A DNA stretch of 64,000 nucleotides, taken from Histoplasma ohiense (lineage: Eukaryota > Ascomycota > Eurotiomycetes > Onygenales > Ajellomycetaceae). Shown here one piece after another: positions 48,070 to 60,174 of the stretch. Positions within the stretch are counted from its first letter, which is position 1, and each line of letters starts with the position of its first letter. The translations under genes were made by a program, and so were the position numbers. Below the pieces are notes generated by a model. It was given only the letters and a program-made list of their open reading frames with translations. It was not told the DNA's origin and did not search any database. Location of the stretch: NCBI GenBank assembly GCA_017607445.1, contig JAEVHH010000003.1, positions 4,030,001-4,094,000 of the forward strand. Direction: 5' to 3'.

Positions 48070-50198
48070 AGCTTCTGATGAAGACATCTGCAACTACTTT
48101 GATATTCATCTTATCACAGAGCTGTAGTATTACACTCTTGCTGAGTCAGTTGATAATGACTAGAATGTTCATAGAATCTTCACTTTTGAGTAAGAAAACT
48201 GCAAAATTGATAGCTATATTATGCCAAGTTTGATTGAAGACAGATAGAAGCTTCAGCATCTTTTTTCAGTATTCACATTATACTATCACTGAGCCACAGC
48301 AATCACAGTTGTGTATGAATCAGTGTATATTCTTCAATATATCTGATCAGTAGAATTTTTGAATGACAATGTTGTACATGATTTTATATTCTGAGTGCTC
48401 AGTCATCAGTGAGTCATGAATTTTTTGCATGATCTGTGTTTATAGAGATTCTGAATTGAGGACTCATTGTCTATCTTGAAAGTGTAAGCAGTTGTCATTG
48501 TTGATTGAATATGCTGAGATATCTGTTCTTGAGTATATGTCTGTGAGAAATCAAGATGTTTTACTTTGTATGACTTCAGTGACTTGTTGTCAGAATTCAT
48601 CTACTTCTGCTGCTAGTCTTCATTGTTCTTTGAGTGAGGGTTCTTGAGCTCAGAACTGATTGATATATATATAGAGTTTGTCTGATTGTATAGAACTTTC
48701 TATAATTGCAGAGTCAATTAATCAATGCTCTTGATATTTCCATCTGTCATCTAAGTCATCAGATGATATATCTTATTCTCAGTAAGACAGAGCATCTGCA
48801 AGAGTGTTCTCTACTTCAGATCAATAACAAATTGTGAATAAAAAATGACTAAGAAACAATGATCAATGTATATGTCTCTTGATAAGCTTATAAGTGATTG
48901 TGAAATATTCTAAATTCTTATGATTGATAACAATCTCAAACTTCTCAACATTCATAAGTTTGAACTTTTATTCTTTGAGACATTGTATGATTGCTAGAAG
49001 CTTCTTGTTGTAGATCTCATAGTTGCATTCAGTGAGTGATATCTTTTTTGGAATGAAGACACAGAGTTGTAGAATATCTTTATTATCATATTGCATTAGT
49101 GCTTCATCTACTATATAATCTGAGGCATCTGTTTCAAGAATTGTATGCTTATCTGAATTGAATGATTGCAGCATTGAGGTGTTTGTGAACATATGCTTCA
49201 GCTTTTTGAATGCTGCATCCACTTCATCAGTTCATTGAAATACAGTGTCTTTTCAGATCAGATCTGTCAGTGATCATACAATATCAGAAAAGTTCTTGAT
49301 AAATCTTCAGTAGAAGTTGATAAATTCTAGAAAGCTTCTAGTCTCTTTTACTGAGACTGATGTCTCTCAGTTGAGGATTGCTTCCATCTTCTTAGAATCC
49401 ATATGTACATCTTTTTCAGCTTTTCATAGATGATCAAGCATTTGTCATACATATTTGTGATACTCAGTGAGCAATCCATCAGTGAAGATCAGAATATCAT
49501 TCATATACACTGAGATGATCTCATTAAGCAGATCTTGTAAAGCTCAGTTAATGTATTTCTGAAACATGCTCAGAGTATTTGCTAATTCAAAGAGGGTCAC
49601 TGTTCATTCATATAATCTGTAATGTGTACAAAAAGCAGTTAGCCATTCATCATCTTCATTAATCCTTATCTTATAGAAGGCTGCAGAGATGTCAAGCTTT
49701 GTAAATCATTTTGTTTTTTCTATTCATTTGAATGTTTCATTGATGAGTGAAAGAGGATATCAGTTCTTCTGTGTAATCTTGTTGAATTCTCAGTAGTCAA
49801 TACAGAATTGTAAGCCTTCTTCTGATTTCTTTGCAAACAGTATGAGTGCTGTTGTGGATGAGTTGCTAATGTGAATGAAGTCTTTGTTCAGTAATCTGTT
49901 GAGTGTTTTTTATAGAATGAGAAGCTCATTGTATGATATGCTGTAGAGAGAATTTCAGAGCAATTGTGAGTTCTTACTGTTTTTTTTGATGAGCTCAATT
50001 GTATAATCTATACTGAGTTCTTGATAGAAGAGAAGCTTTTCAGCTTCTTTCTTGTTGAATATGTCTGTGAAATCTTTGTATGATTTGAGTAGTTTCTTGT
50101 GTGATTTCTTGAGATCTTTGAGTTCTAACTTTTCTAATACTTTTTTGATATCTGTCATGCTAGCAGTGAACACTTGGATGTTCTTCTTCTCATATGCT

Positions 50199-50211
50199 TG
50201 ACAGATTAGTA
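50199..50211. repeat. Left target duplication of the LINE
   Basis: TGACAGATTAGTA, repeated at 50940-50952. Confidence 0.92.
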
Positions 50212-50939
50212 TTTATTATTATTATTCTTCAATTATAGATGTATACAGTCAGTGACTATGACATCTACCTGAAATACTTCAGGATTTTTCAAATCAAGAA
50301 TATTCTAATATACAAAAACAATTTGACACATGCATTAACAGAATTCCAGCCCAGAATCAAACAACTATTCAAACTATTCAATCCAAAAATAAAATCAAAA
50401 GAATGTCAATGAGTTAGCACAACTCAACTTCAAAACAAAGGAAATAAATATTATAAAAGACAGCAGCTATTAAAAATCAACAGAAAAGAAAAAACATTTG
50501 CAATGACTATTATCAACAAATAATGAAACAAACTGCTTGAAACAAATGAAAATTAACAATAAACAAAGTTAAAGAAAAGATCAAAATAAAATAAACAAAA
50601 ACAACTGATCTAAATATCATCAAGTGACACTATTCAAACAAGCTCTTGTAGCAACATTTGACTCATTTAAATATTCAATTAAGAACATATTTCCAGCTTT
50701 TGTATTGAATAACAAACTCAAATTTAACTGATTCAGTTGATACTTCTCTCTCAGTCTCAATCTTAGTTCTGAATACTTTGTACAAAGTAACAGAAGATGC
50801 TCTGGATTTTCATATAACTGACAATCTGAACATAGATCATTTAAATCATCTTTAAACTTTGCTAAATATGATTTGAAATGTCCATGTCCAAGCTTTAGCT
50901 GCATTATTGTAGCAAAAAGTTTCTTCTTACACTTTATTT
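50212..50939 (-). mobile_element. 5'-truncated LINE in A-vi
   Basis: 728 bp between 13-bp target duplications, holding the C-terminal end of the ORF, a 408-bp 3' UTR and an AAT-type tail at the left end. Truncation at the 5' side is typical of LINE insertion. Its 3' end resembles that of the SINE. Confidence 0.88.
50620..50938 (-). CDS. Partial LINE ORF2 C-terminus with CX2C...H...C motif
   Basis: Open for about 105 codons to the truncated 5' edge (KKLFATIMQLKLGHGHFKSY...). The GHGHF-x-x-YL segment followed by CSDCQLYENPEHLLLLC is the C-terminal Cys/His region found after the RT in Tad/I-like fungal LINEs. No in-frame stop occurs, unlike neighbouring coding remnants, so this insertion is young or escaped decay. 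Polymerase and endonuclease domains are absent. Confidence 0.75.
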
Positions 50940-51419
50940 TGACAGATTAGTAGTTTGTATGCTTTCACTGATATCTGAGTGAGATCAGTGGTTCTATCAA
51001 TATTCTTCTTATAAACACAGTCATCTTCTGGGAAAATAAGACAGTGATTGCATGCATTCAACAAGGTTTCAAATTCTGTGAGTTATGATAGATCAAGTAT
51101 TAGATTGTACTCAAGGTCTTGTATTTTGTATATATATACATTGTTTTTCTTGTGTTCTTCTATGTTGATGTTAAATCTTATCATGTTGTAGGAGGCAGAT
51201 CCTCTGAGGCTGTCAAATCCACTGAGTTTACACAGTTTGAAAAAAAGAATACACTGAAGCTTATGCTTCTCAATCAGCTGAATGTCTATAAGAGTATAGT
51301 GAAGAAAATCACTGTCTATCATTGCTTGTACATTGACTAAGCTATTTACAATGACAGAGATTATAATTGTATCTGCTTGTATCTTCTGCTTGAATCTTCA
51401 GCTAGCTTTCTGCTTCTTG

Positions 51420-52460
51420 AGTTTTTGTCTGTGTTTTAGAGTGAGAGCTCATCTTTTCTCTGTTCTTGTCTATCTACAGACAACACAGTGTTTACATGTG
51501 TGAAGGATTTACTCAGAGTGATCACATTTGAACATTGATTTGTGAAGTGCTCTGATTTGTCATAGTGTATGCAGACTTTTCTGATGATTCAGTTGATGAC
51601 ATTCTTCTCTGAGACATTGAAGATTCTTGAGTGACTTGCATTTATATGTGAGACTCAGTTTATTGATTTTGATTTGAAGATGAGAGGTGCTGTAGAGTGG
51701 TTTGAAGTATACACATTTATTCAGTGAAATTCTCTGTGATTTTGAAGTATGTGAAACTGAGATAGATTGTTGTTCAACAGATAAAGATCAGTGCAGAATT
51801 CACTGTATATTGAGAGCTTTGAACACTCTATACTTCAGTTATACAACTGAAAGTTCAAATTCTTGAACAGTATATTGATTTTAACAGTGTCATCTCAGTC
51901 TTACTCATCTGCTTCTAGAAGCTTGTGATCAAATTCAGAAAGATAAGTCATCAATACAATATTCATCTGACAAGTCTGATTAAGCCAGTCTAATATCTTG
52001 ACTTGAAGTATAGAATTGAGAAAGAGAGAGTTGAGTTGTTGAAAGACTAGCTCTGATATATACTGATTATTCTGACAATGATTCATTCAGAGTTGAAATT
52101 TTGCTAATACATCATCATTCAATCTGCTATGAATATACCACACTTGATTGAATAGCAAGTCTATTGCTTGTTCATTGATATTCAATTTGATGTTCATTTT
52201 TGACTTTTATATAAGATAGAGTACTAGATCTCTTTTGTATTTGTTGAGGATTGAAAGCTTCTCTCTTGAAAGCTTTTCATGAGATGTGAGTGTAGAAGAA
52301 ACAGTGAATGTGAGAGTGTTTATTTCAGCAAATCATTGTTGCAATTCAGTCATCTGTAGTATCTGTTGCTGAAGAATGCTTTGTAGATCTAAGTTGTCAT
52401 CCACTGCATTCAGATGTGATGAGTGTTTGTAGAATTGTTCATAGTTCATTTCAATATCTA
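51420..52460 (-). pseudogene. Family A gag remnant of A-vi
   Basis: Collinear with 5150-6108 of A-ii. Start near 52450 (MNYEQFYKHSSHLNAVDD-like), zinc-knuckle region near 51535-51580. Open piece 51901-52086 reads QNNQYISELVFQQLNSLFLN. Broken by stops. Confidence 0.72.
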
Positions 52461-52831
52461 AGAATATATAATAATAATAAAAGAAAAAAAATACTTGTAG
52501 ATACTCAATTCTCTCACAGACACTATTTACAGTGTTGTGATGCTAAGCTTGATCAAGCTTCTTCATGAACACTATTCACAGTGTTATGATTTGTAGACAC
52601 TCAGATCTTGTAGAACACAGTTGATTGTGTTTCAGATATTTAGACACAACAGTCTATATAACTAATAATAGAGACACTCAGATTCACAAGAAATCTCTTG
52701 TAATGACTAGACACTCAGATCTGTAAACAACACACTCAGATGTAAGAACTGATAACAAAACACTCAGATCTTAAATAATGCACTCAGATATAAGAACTAA
52801 TAATGAGACACTCAGATCTAAAATACAGAAG

Positions 52832-52844
52832 AATCAATTTGTAA
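52832..52844 (-). promoter_or_regulatory. Primer-binding site of A-vi, complementary to its own LTR
   Basis: AATCAATTTGTAA on the plus strand is the reverse complement of TTACAAATTGATT in the adjoining LTR (about 52894-52906). Confidence 0.6.
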
Positions 52845-53378
52845 TGTAATGAATGTACTTCAATTAATGATTTGATACTATTCTAATTACAGATTACAAA
52901 TTGATTAAGAAAAGAAAGAGAAAAGAAATCAGAAGAAAAGATCATACAAAGAAGATTCTTATAGAGAAAAGTTCAGAGTAGAAGAATATCAGAAGCTGCT
53001 TCACAGTGAAGTGCAGAGCAGAAGAACATTAAGAAGTATGTGTAAAAATCATTAGAAACTATACAAGCACAGAGTGTGGAGCAGAGGAATTATTGAGAGC
53101 TACATGAAAGAATTATTAGAGACTATATGAGTGTGGAACACAGAGCAGAAGAATATTAGAAGCTATGCAGAAGAATTGTTAGAGACTACACAAGCACAGA
53201 GTATAAAGTGAAAGAATATTAAGAGCTATATGAAAGAATCATTAGAAACTATGCAAGCACAGAGCACAGAGTGGAAGAACATCAAGGGTTATGTGAGGTC
53301 ACAATGGCCAGGAACAAGCAGATGCAGAAGAGGAGTTGATTGTGTAAGTTAATTACTAACAGATGCTAACCCGTCACA
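52845..53378 (-). repeat. 5' LTR of A-vi
   Basis: 534 bp, equal to its partner; ends ...CCCGTCACA before the duplication ATATC. Confidence 0.93.
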
Positions 53379-55419
53379 ATATCTACAAATTCTTCTGCAT
53401 CTAGCTCTGAAGGTGTGGGCACAATTATAGCTCATTTGATGAATAAATCAATAAATACAACAATAGTATTATAGATTTGACTTCTCTTTTTATTATCTGA
53501 CAGATCTTCAATAAAGTTCATACTAATTGTATGCTATTTCTTATCTGACACTGAATGTGATTGTAGCAACTCATACAGCTTGTGCTGCAGTATTTTGATA
53601 TATTGACAAACATTGCAAGTTCTCACATATTCTGCAATCTCATTACTCATACCATGTCACAAGTACTTGTATTTGATCACTTTGATGATTTTGTCACATT
53701 CAAAATGGTCATTTTGAGAATCATTGTGATTCATTTTCATTATTTCATGTCTTACAGTTTTGTCTTGCAGTATATAGACTTTATCATCTTTTCTGAGCAG
53801 ATTATCTTTATCTATTGTTTAGATTGAATAATTATCTACACTAGTGTCATTCATCTCTAGTCTTCTGTGAAGTTCAGATATGTTGATGTTTCTATTCTGA
53901 ATCTGTAGTAAGAGTTCAATGATAGATTCAGCTATCTCTTCACAATAGACTGTCTTACTCAAATATTTTGACAGTTAGAATTTATAACATCAGAGTCTCT
54001 AGATTTAATCTCATAACATCTGCAATTTCATTCTCATTCACAGATGTATTTTTTATTCTATAGAGATTATTATCATCAACAACTATAGACTTCTTCATTC
54101 AATAATTTTCATTAGCTTGCAGATCTTTTCATATCATCTTGATACATTGATCTAACTTTGTATTTTCTTTTATCTTTAGTGATTTAAAGATTCTTTTACA
54201 CAGCTTCTCTTGCAGAGTAGAGAGTTCTATCAAAAGAGTTGTGTGTTTTACAAAATCTGAGCAATGACTTGATGCATCTGTGGGATTATTTTTCTCAGAA
54301 CAGTGCTCTATTTCAAAATCAAACACTGAGAGTATTTTCATTCAGTAAATCTGATATTCATTTAGCTGCTTCATTGTCATGAAGCACTGAAGATTAATAT
54401 AATCAGATAAAACAGTTATTGAGTGTCTGCTATTATATAAATAGTAGTATCATTGTCTGAAAGCTTCTACAATTGATAATATTTCTAGATTATATATTTG
54501 ATAACATCTTTCTGTTTCTGTGAGCTTTCTAGATCAAAATGCAATTGAGTGTCAGTGATCATCATTCATTAATTGTGATATTACTGCAGCAATTGCAACA
54601 TCAGATTCATCTATTTCTATACAGAGTTTTCACTGCAGATCAAAGTAGATCAACAATGATGCTTTTATAAAGCATTCTTTTAACTGCAAAATTGTATGCT
54701 TGCAGTTTTCATCTAACTAAACAGATGTGTTATTCTTTCCTCTTTTCATTTCATAATCTTTTAACAATTCAGTCAGAGATGCTGTTATTATCAAAAACTT
54801 GTATATAAATTGATGATAGAAATTGATGAATTCTAGAAATATTTGCAATTCATTTATAGTTTGTGATTCTGATTAATCTAGAATTATATTGACACAGTGT
54901 TTCTCAACAGTAATGCTCTGTGTGATAATCACAAAACTCAAAAATTCAATTTCTGTTGTGTGGAATATACACTTACTAAGTTTGACATATAGTCTCCATC
55001 ACTTTAACTGTTCCAGCACATTCTTAACATGGATGACATGTTCATCAAATGTGTTTGAATAGATTACAATATTGTCAAGATAAGTCATGCAATATACATC
55101 TAAAAGATTGTTGAGAGCTTTGTTGATATAAGATTGAAAGATCACAGAGACATTGATTAGTTCAAAAGATAAGACTAGATATTCAAAGTATTTATATCAT
55201 ATTTGAAATGCTGTTTTTCATTCATTCTTCATTTGTATGTGAATTCTGTGATATGTGTCTCTAAGATTCAGTTGTGTATATATTTTTACATCTGCTAATC
55301 TATCAAGTATTTTACTTATCAAGAGCAGTGGATATCAATTCTTGATCATTATTTCATTCAATTCTTGATAATCCACACAAAGATGCAGAGTTCCATCTTT
55401 CTTTGATGTGAATAACACT
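53379..55419 (-). pseudogene. Family C pol of C-ii: integrase N-terminal part, RNase H, RT
   Basis: Minus strand. RNase H end at 54129-54341 reads MKILSVFDFEIEHCSEKNNP then DASSHCSDF, the usual gypsy end of RNase H. RT near 54800-55419 includes TYLDNIVI at 55065-55085 (YLDD altered to YLDN). MULE-like copy III interrupts the RT at 55420; it resumes at 56967. Confidence 0.78.
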
Positions 55420-55724
55420 AAGCTGGCTGGTGAGATCATGAATTTCATGTTTGATTTGATTTGATTTGATTCCAGTCCATTTCTTGGTGTGATTTTCAGT
55501 GGAACCAGAATCAGAATGAGAGTGTAAAATGACTAGAATTATTAGAACATGAGTGAAATGAGACTAATAAATCTTGATATTTCATGTAAAGTGACTGACT
55601 ATCAAAAATAAGAACATGATCTGGGACTGACTATGATTTTGACTGAGGTTTGGTCCCATTCTGATGATTATATAATACATATCTTAGATATCAATCTGAT
55701 GATATGATTGGTGGAGATATCACC

Positions 55725-56643
55725 CCTATCTAGTGCTGCCAACCTATCTATTGCTGCAAGCTATCCCTCGCTGCTAAGCTATCGCCGCTGCCAACCTATC
55801 TATTGCTGCAAGCTATCCCTCGCTGCTAAGCTATCGCTGCCAACCTATCTATCGCTGCCAACCTATCTATCGCTGCCAATTTATCTACCACTGCCAATCT
55901 ATCTATTGCTGCTAATCTATCGCTGCTGTCAATCTATCTATCGCTGCTAATCTATCGCCGCTGCCAATCTATCCCTCACTGCTAAGCTATCCCTCGCTGC
56001 TAAGCTATCACTGCCAATCTATCACTGCTAATCTATCGCTGCCAACCTATCTACCGCGGCGAATCTATCTATCGCTGCCAATTTATCTACCACTGCCAAT
56101 CTATCTATCGCTGCCAATCTATTGCTGCTAATCTATCGCTGCTAATCTATCGCTGCTGCCAATCTATCTATCGCTGCTAATCTATCGCCGCTGCCAATCT
56201 ATCCCTCGCTGCTAAGCTATCCCTCACTGCTAAGCTATCCCTCACTGCTAAGCTATCTCTCACTGCTAAGCTATCCCTCGCTGCTAAGCCATCCCTCACT
56301 ACTAAGCTATCTATCACTGCTAATCTATTGCTGCCAACCTATCTATCACTGCCAATCTATCTATCGCTGCTAATCTATCGCTGCTAATCTATCACTGCTA
56401 ATCTATCGCTGCCAACCTATCTATCGCTGCCAATTTATCTACCACTGCCAATCTATCTATTGCTGCTAATCTATTGCTGCTGCCAATCTATCTATCGCTG
56501 CTAATCTATTGCTGCTGCTAATCTATCTATCGCTGCTAATCTATCGCTGCTAATCTATCGCTGCTAATCTATCGCTGCTAATCTATCGCTGCTAATCTAT
56601 CGCTGCCAACCTATCTACCGCGGCGAATCTATCTATCACTATC
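55725..56643. repeat. Minisatellite array in copy III
   Basis: Same 14/18-bp units as at 8601-9345 on the opposite strand, including the word CTACCGCGGCGAATC. Unit order differs from copies I and II. Confidence 0.92.
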
Positions 56644-56752
56644 ATTACTAGTTCAAAATAGAACTAGAGCATAAATACACTAAACTTCTTTTGATAGGTA
56701 ATGATTTTTGGTAACGCTCATAGCATTATATCATCTATATAGGGTAAATCAT

Positions 56753-56797
56753 GGTTCCATTTGGTCCCATTTTAACAAAATGGGACCAAATGGGACC
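56753..56797. repeat. 45-bp hairpin in MULE-like copy III
   Basis: Same inverted repeat as 8450-8494, with loop AAC and one decayed base in the left arm. Confidence 0.85.
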
Positions 56798-56966
56798 AGA
56801 ATCAGTAATTTATAAGAAGAACATGACCTGAGACTAGATTTATAATATAAACAGTGTAAAGTGACTAATTTAATAAACACTATATGGAATCAGAACTAAG
56901 AAATTTGATAATGGAACTGGAGAAATATTTAGTCCCAGTCCCATACATGGTCACATGATCAGTCTA

Positions 56967-57837
56967 AATAACACTGACATACTGGCTGAGCTCTTGGATG
57001 AATGTATTCAATTCTTCTCTAATGTCTTTTTGATATATTCTTGAAGGACAGAGAGTTCTTGAGATGATAAGTTATATATTAATTGATATGAGAGTTTCTT
57101 GCCAGATTTGAGATCTATGATATAATTATGAGATGCATGTTCTGTGTCAGATATATCTTCTTAAAACACATCAAGATAATCTTTATAATCATCTGAGATA
57201 TTTGACTCAGTTGCTGCACTCACAGCTTGTAATAATAAGACAGCAAATATAATATTATCATCATCAATTAGTATTGTGAATTCTTTAGCAGTATTCAGAT
57301 GTACATGATTAATATTGATGCTTTTCTATAGATTCAGCATCTTCACACTCAATTGATATCAGAGTTCACAGCTTTCAACTACAGCATGCTCAAAATTATA
57401 TTATATTCACTAATATCAGCTTCTTTGAAATGATGGAATTCTTATTGAAGAATATACTTGTCATTGATAATCTTCATTGCAGCTCTTTGTTGTTTATATG
57501 ATTTAATCTTATAATTATCAACTGCTTCCACTACTTTTGATTTACCTTCTGTCTTTGAGAAATATTTTGATGCCCAGATGTGGAATATAAAGTTTGCATT
57601 TATATCAGAATTCACTAGTGTCCACATCATCAACCATTCCATTTCTGTCAGTATTTATATATTCATTGTCAATAACTGTTTATTTTGCAGTCTAGTTGTT
57701 TATATTCTCAATGCAGCAGCTGCTTCTATGATTGAAATTGCTGATTTTTTACTTATTGAACTTGGTTGTGCTTTTTGAGATGTAACATTCAACAATCATT
57801 TGCAATATAACTCTTTTTATAGCAGTGAGAACACTTC
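56967..57837 (-). pseudogene. Family C RT start, protease and linker of C-ii
   Basis: Matches C-i (27180-28045). Protease-like TLVNSDINANFIFHIWASKY at about 57560-57620 has NSD where DSG is expected. The linker near 57100-57300 corresponds to YKDYLDVFQED in C-i. Family D begins at 57838 and cuts it. Confidence 0.72.
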
Positions 57838-58220
57838 TGTAAGCAGCGGTATGAGAATTAACTGCTTATATCACAAGAAGTTCTTAAGACTCTGCAAGGA
57901 TTAAATTGTAGAAGATAATAAGATAATATATCAGAAAGGATTTGAATTAATATTGATATTGTAGAATGTAGAGGTCAAATTAAAACAGAATGATTCACTG
58001 ACCTCTAGAAGATTGAGCCAGCTGCTATCTATATACACAGTATCATAAACAGATCAAACTTTGCTATAATGTAGATGGTGTAGTATGATACAAATGGTAA
58101 GATAATGTCTTGATTTCAAACTTGATATGATATTGACAGTGCTATATTCAGTGATGTCATATCTTTAGAGCAATTATCAATTTCAGTCTAGCACTGATAA
58201 CTTAGTGCAGATTTCTTACA
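57838..58220 (-). repeat. Probable 3' LTR of family D
   Basis: TGTAAGCAGCGG...ATTTCTTACA, inverted ends TGTAAG/CTTACA, with a purine run (AGAGAGGACAGT on the minus strand) adjoining at 58221. The left boundary is exactly where C-ii stops matching C-i. Only one copy is visible. Confidence 0.62.
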
Positions 58221-58723
58221 ACTGTCCTCTCTGAAAGAGCTGCTGTTCCAGCAGGCCAAAAAATTGTAGAGTAATTGTAGATAATTTACAATCACAAGTG
58301 ACAGTGAATCTTTGTTGTTTCACTGATAACACAAAATTTGTAGAAGTAAATAGAATCATAACTGACAACACAGAAGTAAATAGAATTATAGAATATATGA
58401 TTTTACAAAGAATATAGAGAATCAGAATCTCTGAGCAAATCTTGATTCTGATAAGCTATCAAGAGATTTCTTCCCCTGCCTCTGGTATTAATATTTCAAA
58501 GAAGAATGTAAGTAATCACTAGAGAACTGATGAGTTATCAATATAGAAACATTTGTTAACAGTAAAAGCAGTTTTTTAATCATATTTTTCAGAGAAATCC
58601 TCAGTCAGTAAGTATTGTGTTACTTTGTTTCTATTTCCAGTAAGAGATTGCTAACTTACTTCAAATAGAATCAGAAATTATGTCATTTACTTCAGTTAAT
58701 CAGCAAATCCAGGATTTTGTCAC

Positions 58724-58989
58724 TGTGAGGTGTAGTGACAGTGTGAAGAGTAACAGTAGAAGATAGTTTATAGTGTAGCAGAGATAATAGTAATATATTG
58801 TAGAGTAATATAGTATAGTAGCATAACATAGCATAGCTAATTGCTAAGGAAGAAAAGAAAGAGAAAGAAGATGTGCGAAATACATACATCGATATATATA
58901 TACATATAGAAATAGCGGTAGCGAGAGTATAATGGAAAGAGGTAAGAATAAGCGAAGATAATAAGGAAATAATAAACGAGTGCATTACA
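58724..58989 (-). mobile_element. Solo family B LTR
   Basis: 266 bp, TGTGAGGTGTAG...TGCATTACA, with duplication GTCAC at 58719-58723 and 58990-58994. It arose by LTR-LTR recombination. It retains most CpGs, so it is younger than the B-i and B-ii LTRs. It lies in the first exon of the family D accessory gene. Confidence 0.93.
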
Positions 58990-59227
58990 GTCACTGAGAA
59001 GAATGTCACAGCTGATTCTGCAACAGAAAAAATTCTCACAGAGAATGTATTCATGAAACTGTATGAAGAAATTGATGAGTAACTGAAAGAGAAGTAGTAC
59101 ACTCATGATCTGAAGCTGAGAAGCTGTGTTTGCTGCTTCAAAACAATAGAAGATGTATCTCTGTGTGTGAGAGATTGTATTTAAAAACTGCAAGAGATGT
59201 CACAACAATAGATCTCATTGCAACTCT

Positions 59228-59282
59228 GTAAGTTTATTGAAGTAATATCAAAGATTTGATAATAAGATTAACACTGGAGTAG
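59228..59282 (+). other. Predicted intron of family D accessory gene
   Basis: 55 bases: donor GTAAGT, branch-like ATTAAC, acceptor GAGTAG. It begins two codons after the last Cys of the module and is phase 0. Confidence 0.68.
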
Positions 59283-60174
59283 GTTTCTGTGTGTTTCAAA
59301 GATCAGACTATGGCATTAGAGGTGTTATTCCAGAAAAGCCTGGGAAAATACTCCAAATTGCTAGCAATGCAGAAGCAATTTGTGAAGAAACTCAGTGTGT
59401 ATTACTTATTTGAATGTAATAAGATTGATGAAGACATTCTCAGTGCTTCACAGTGCTGAAAAGCCTGTGTTGCTGCTGACAGAATCTCTATCAAGAGAAA
59501 ATCTGTTGCTGTGCTGATCTCTGTTGTCTTCTCTGCTTTCTCTGCTGCTGCTTCTGTGGCTGTACTGAATTCATCCTCTGTCTTTGAAGTTCTTGTGATT
59601 CTGCAGCGGATTGAAACCGCTCAGAAGGAAATGAATGAAAAAATAGAAAAAATGATTATGTGGATGGAGGAGATGGCCCAGAATATTGAATGCTTGAAGA
59701 TGATGTTTTATACAGTATGTATAACCAAAGAAATTTCACTAGATAATTGCTAACAGATTGTAGTTGATAGAAAGGATCAGAAAAATTGAAAGAGAATTTG
59801 ATATTATGAAAGAAGAATAAATTATAGATGATGTTCTGAAGGATTCTTTGAGTATTTTTTTTTTAAATAGTTTTTTTATCAAAGATATAATGCCCAGAAT
59901 AATATCTTAGTTCTTTGCTTTTTTCTTTCAATCAGGGTTTGAAATTGTAATGTAGCCTCATTAAACTTCTAAAATCTTGTAGAATAAAAAGAAGAAGAGT
60001 GCCACTAAGCTTCAAGAATCTTTCACAGTTCAAAACAGAAGTGTAGATAAGTAGAAACTTCAAAATCTTTATAGAAAAAAATAGAAGAACTACTAATATT
60101 GTGTTCTGAAATACTTCTTTTTAACAAGAAATTGATTTCAATTTACCATCTCATATTCTTTGAGAAGGTTACAG

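Larger units (their letters stand above)
46760..51345 (-). pseudogene. Family A pol remnant of A-vi, with SINE and LINE inserted
   Basis: Minus strand: protease IDSDFLHYTLIDIQLIEKHK near 51290-51322 (DSG is DSD here); RT start with KKVLEKLELKDLKKSHKKLL near 50100; RNase H at 48968-49222 (AAFKKLKHMFTNTSMLQSFN; ETDASDYIVDEALMQY; ECNYEIYNKKLLAIIQ); integrase to about 47200; chromodomain near 46850-46970. Compared with A-ii a short stretch near 49420 is missing. The SINE and LINE make it non-functional. Confidence 0.85.
46209..53378 (-). mobile_element. Complete family A chromovirus A-vi, inserted in C-ii
   Basis: Two 534-bp LTRs (46209-46742, 52845-53378) and exact duplication ATATC (46204-46208 and 53379-53383). 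It is enlarged by SINE copy 3 and a truncated LINE; without them it is about 6.0 kb like A-ii and A-v. The RT motif near 49490-49510 reads VYMNDILI. Confidence 0.95.
55420..56966 (-). mobile_element. MULE-like non-autonomous element, copy III
   Basis: A single copy between exact 9-bp repeats AATAACACT (55411-55419 and 56967-56975) inside family C RT. Ends AAGCTGGCTGGTGAGATCATG and, inverted, TAGACTGATCATGTGACCATG are similar terminal repeats. A 9-bp duplication is characteristic of Mutator-like elements. No transposase; the interior is arms, a hairpin (56753-56797) and a minisatellite. Confidence 0.72.
29350..57837 (-). mobile_element. Family C chromovirus C-ii, host of most nested insertions
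   Basis: A minus-strand element whose 3' LTR is at 29350-29620 and whose coding parts lie at 29621-30503, 44031-46208, 53379-55419 and 56967-57837. Between them sit B-ii, SINE copy 2, A-vi and MULE-like copy III, each with its own target duplication. The gag end is separated by family D at 57838 and its 5' LTR must lie outside the window. It carries a spliced gene on the opposite strand. Confidence 0.85.
58680..59753 (+). pseudogene. Family D accessory gene, antisense to gag-pol
   Basis: Starts ATG 58680 (MSFTSVNQQIQDFVT), interrupted by a solo family B LTR whose removal restores the frame, and continues EKNVTADSATEKILTENVFM. A six-Cys module at 59125-59221 reads C-VC-C, about 8 residues, C-X8-C-KR-C-X6-C, then two codons and a phase-0 donor GTAAGT; it needs one frameshift inside a TG run near 59160. 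Exon 2 (59283-59753) is open apart from one TGA and ends in a coiled coil (RIETAQKEMNEKIEKMIMWM). Same position, strand and module as in families B and C. Function unknown. Confidence 0.62.
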
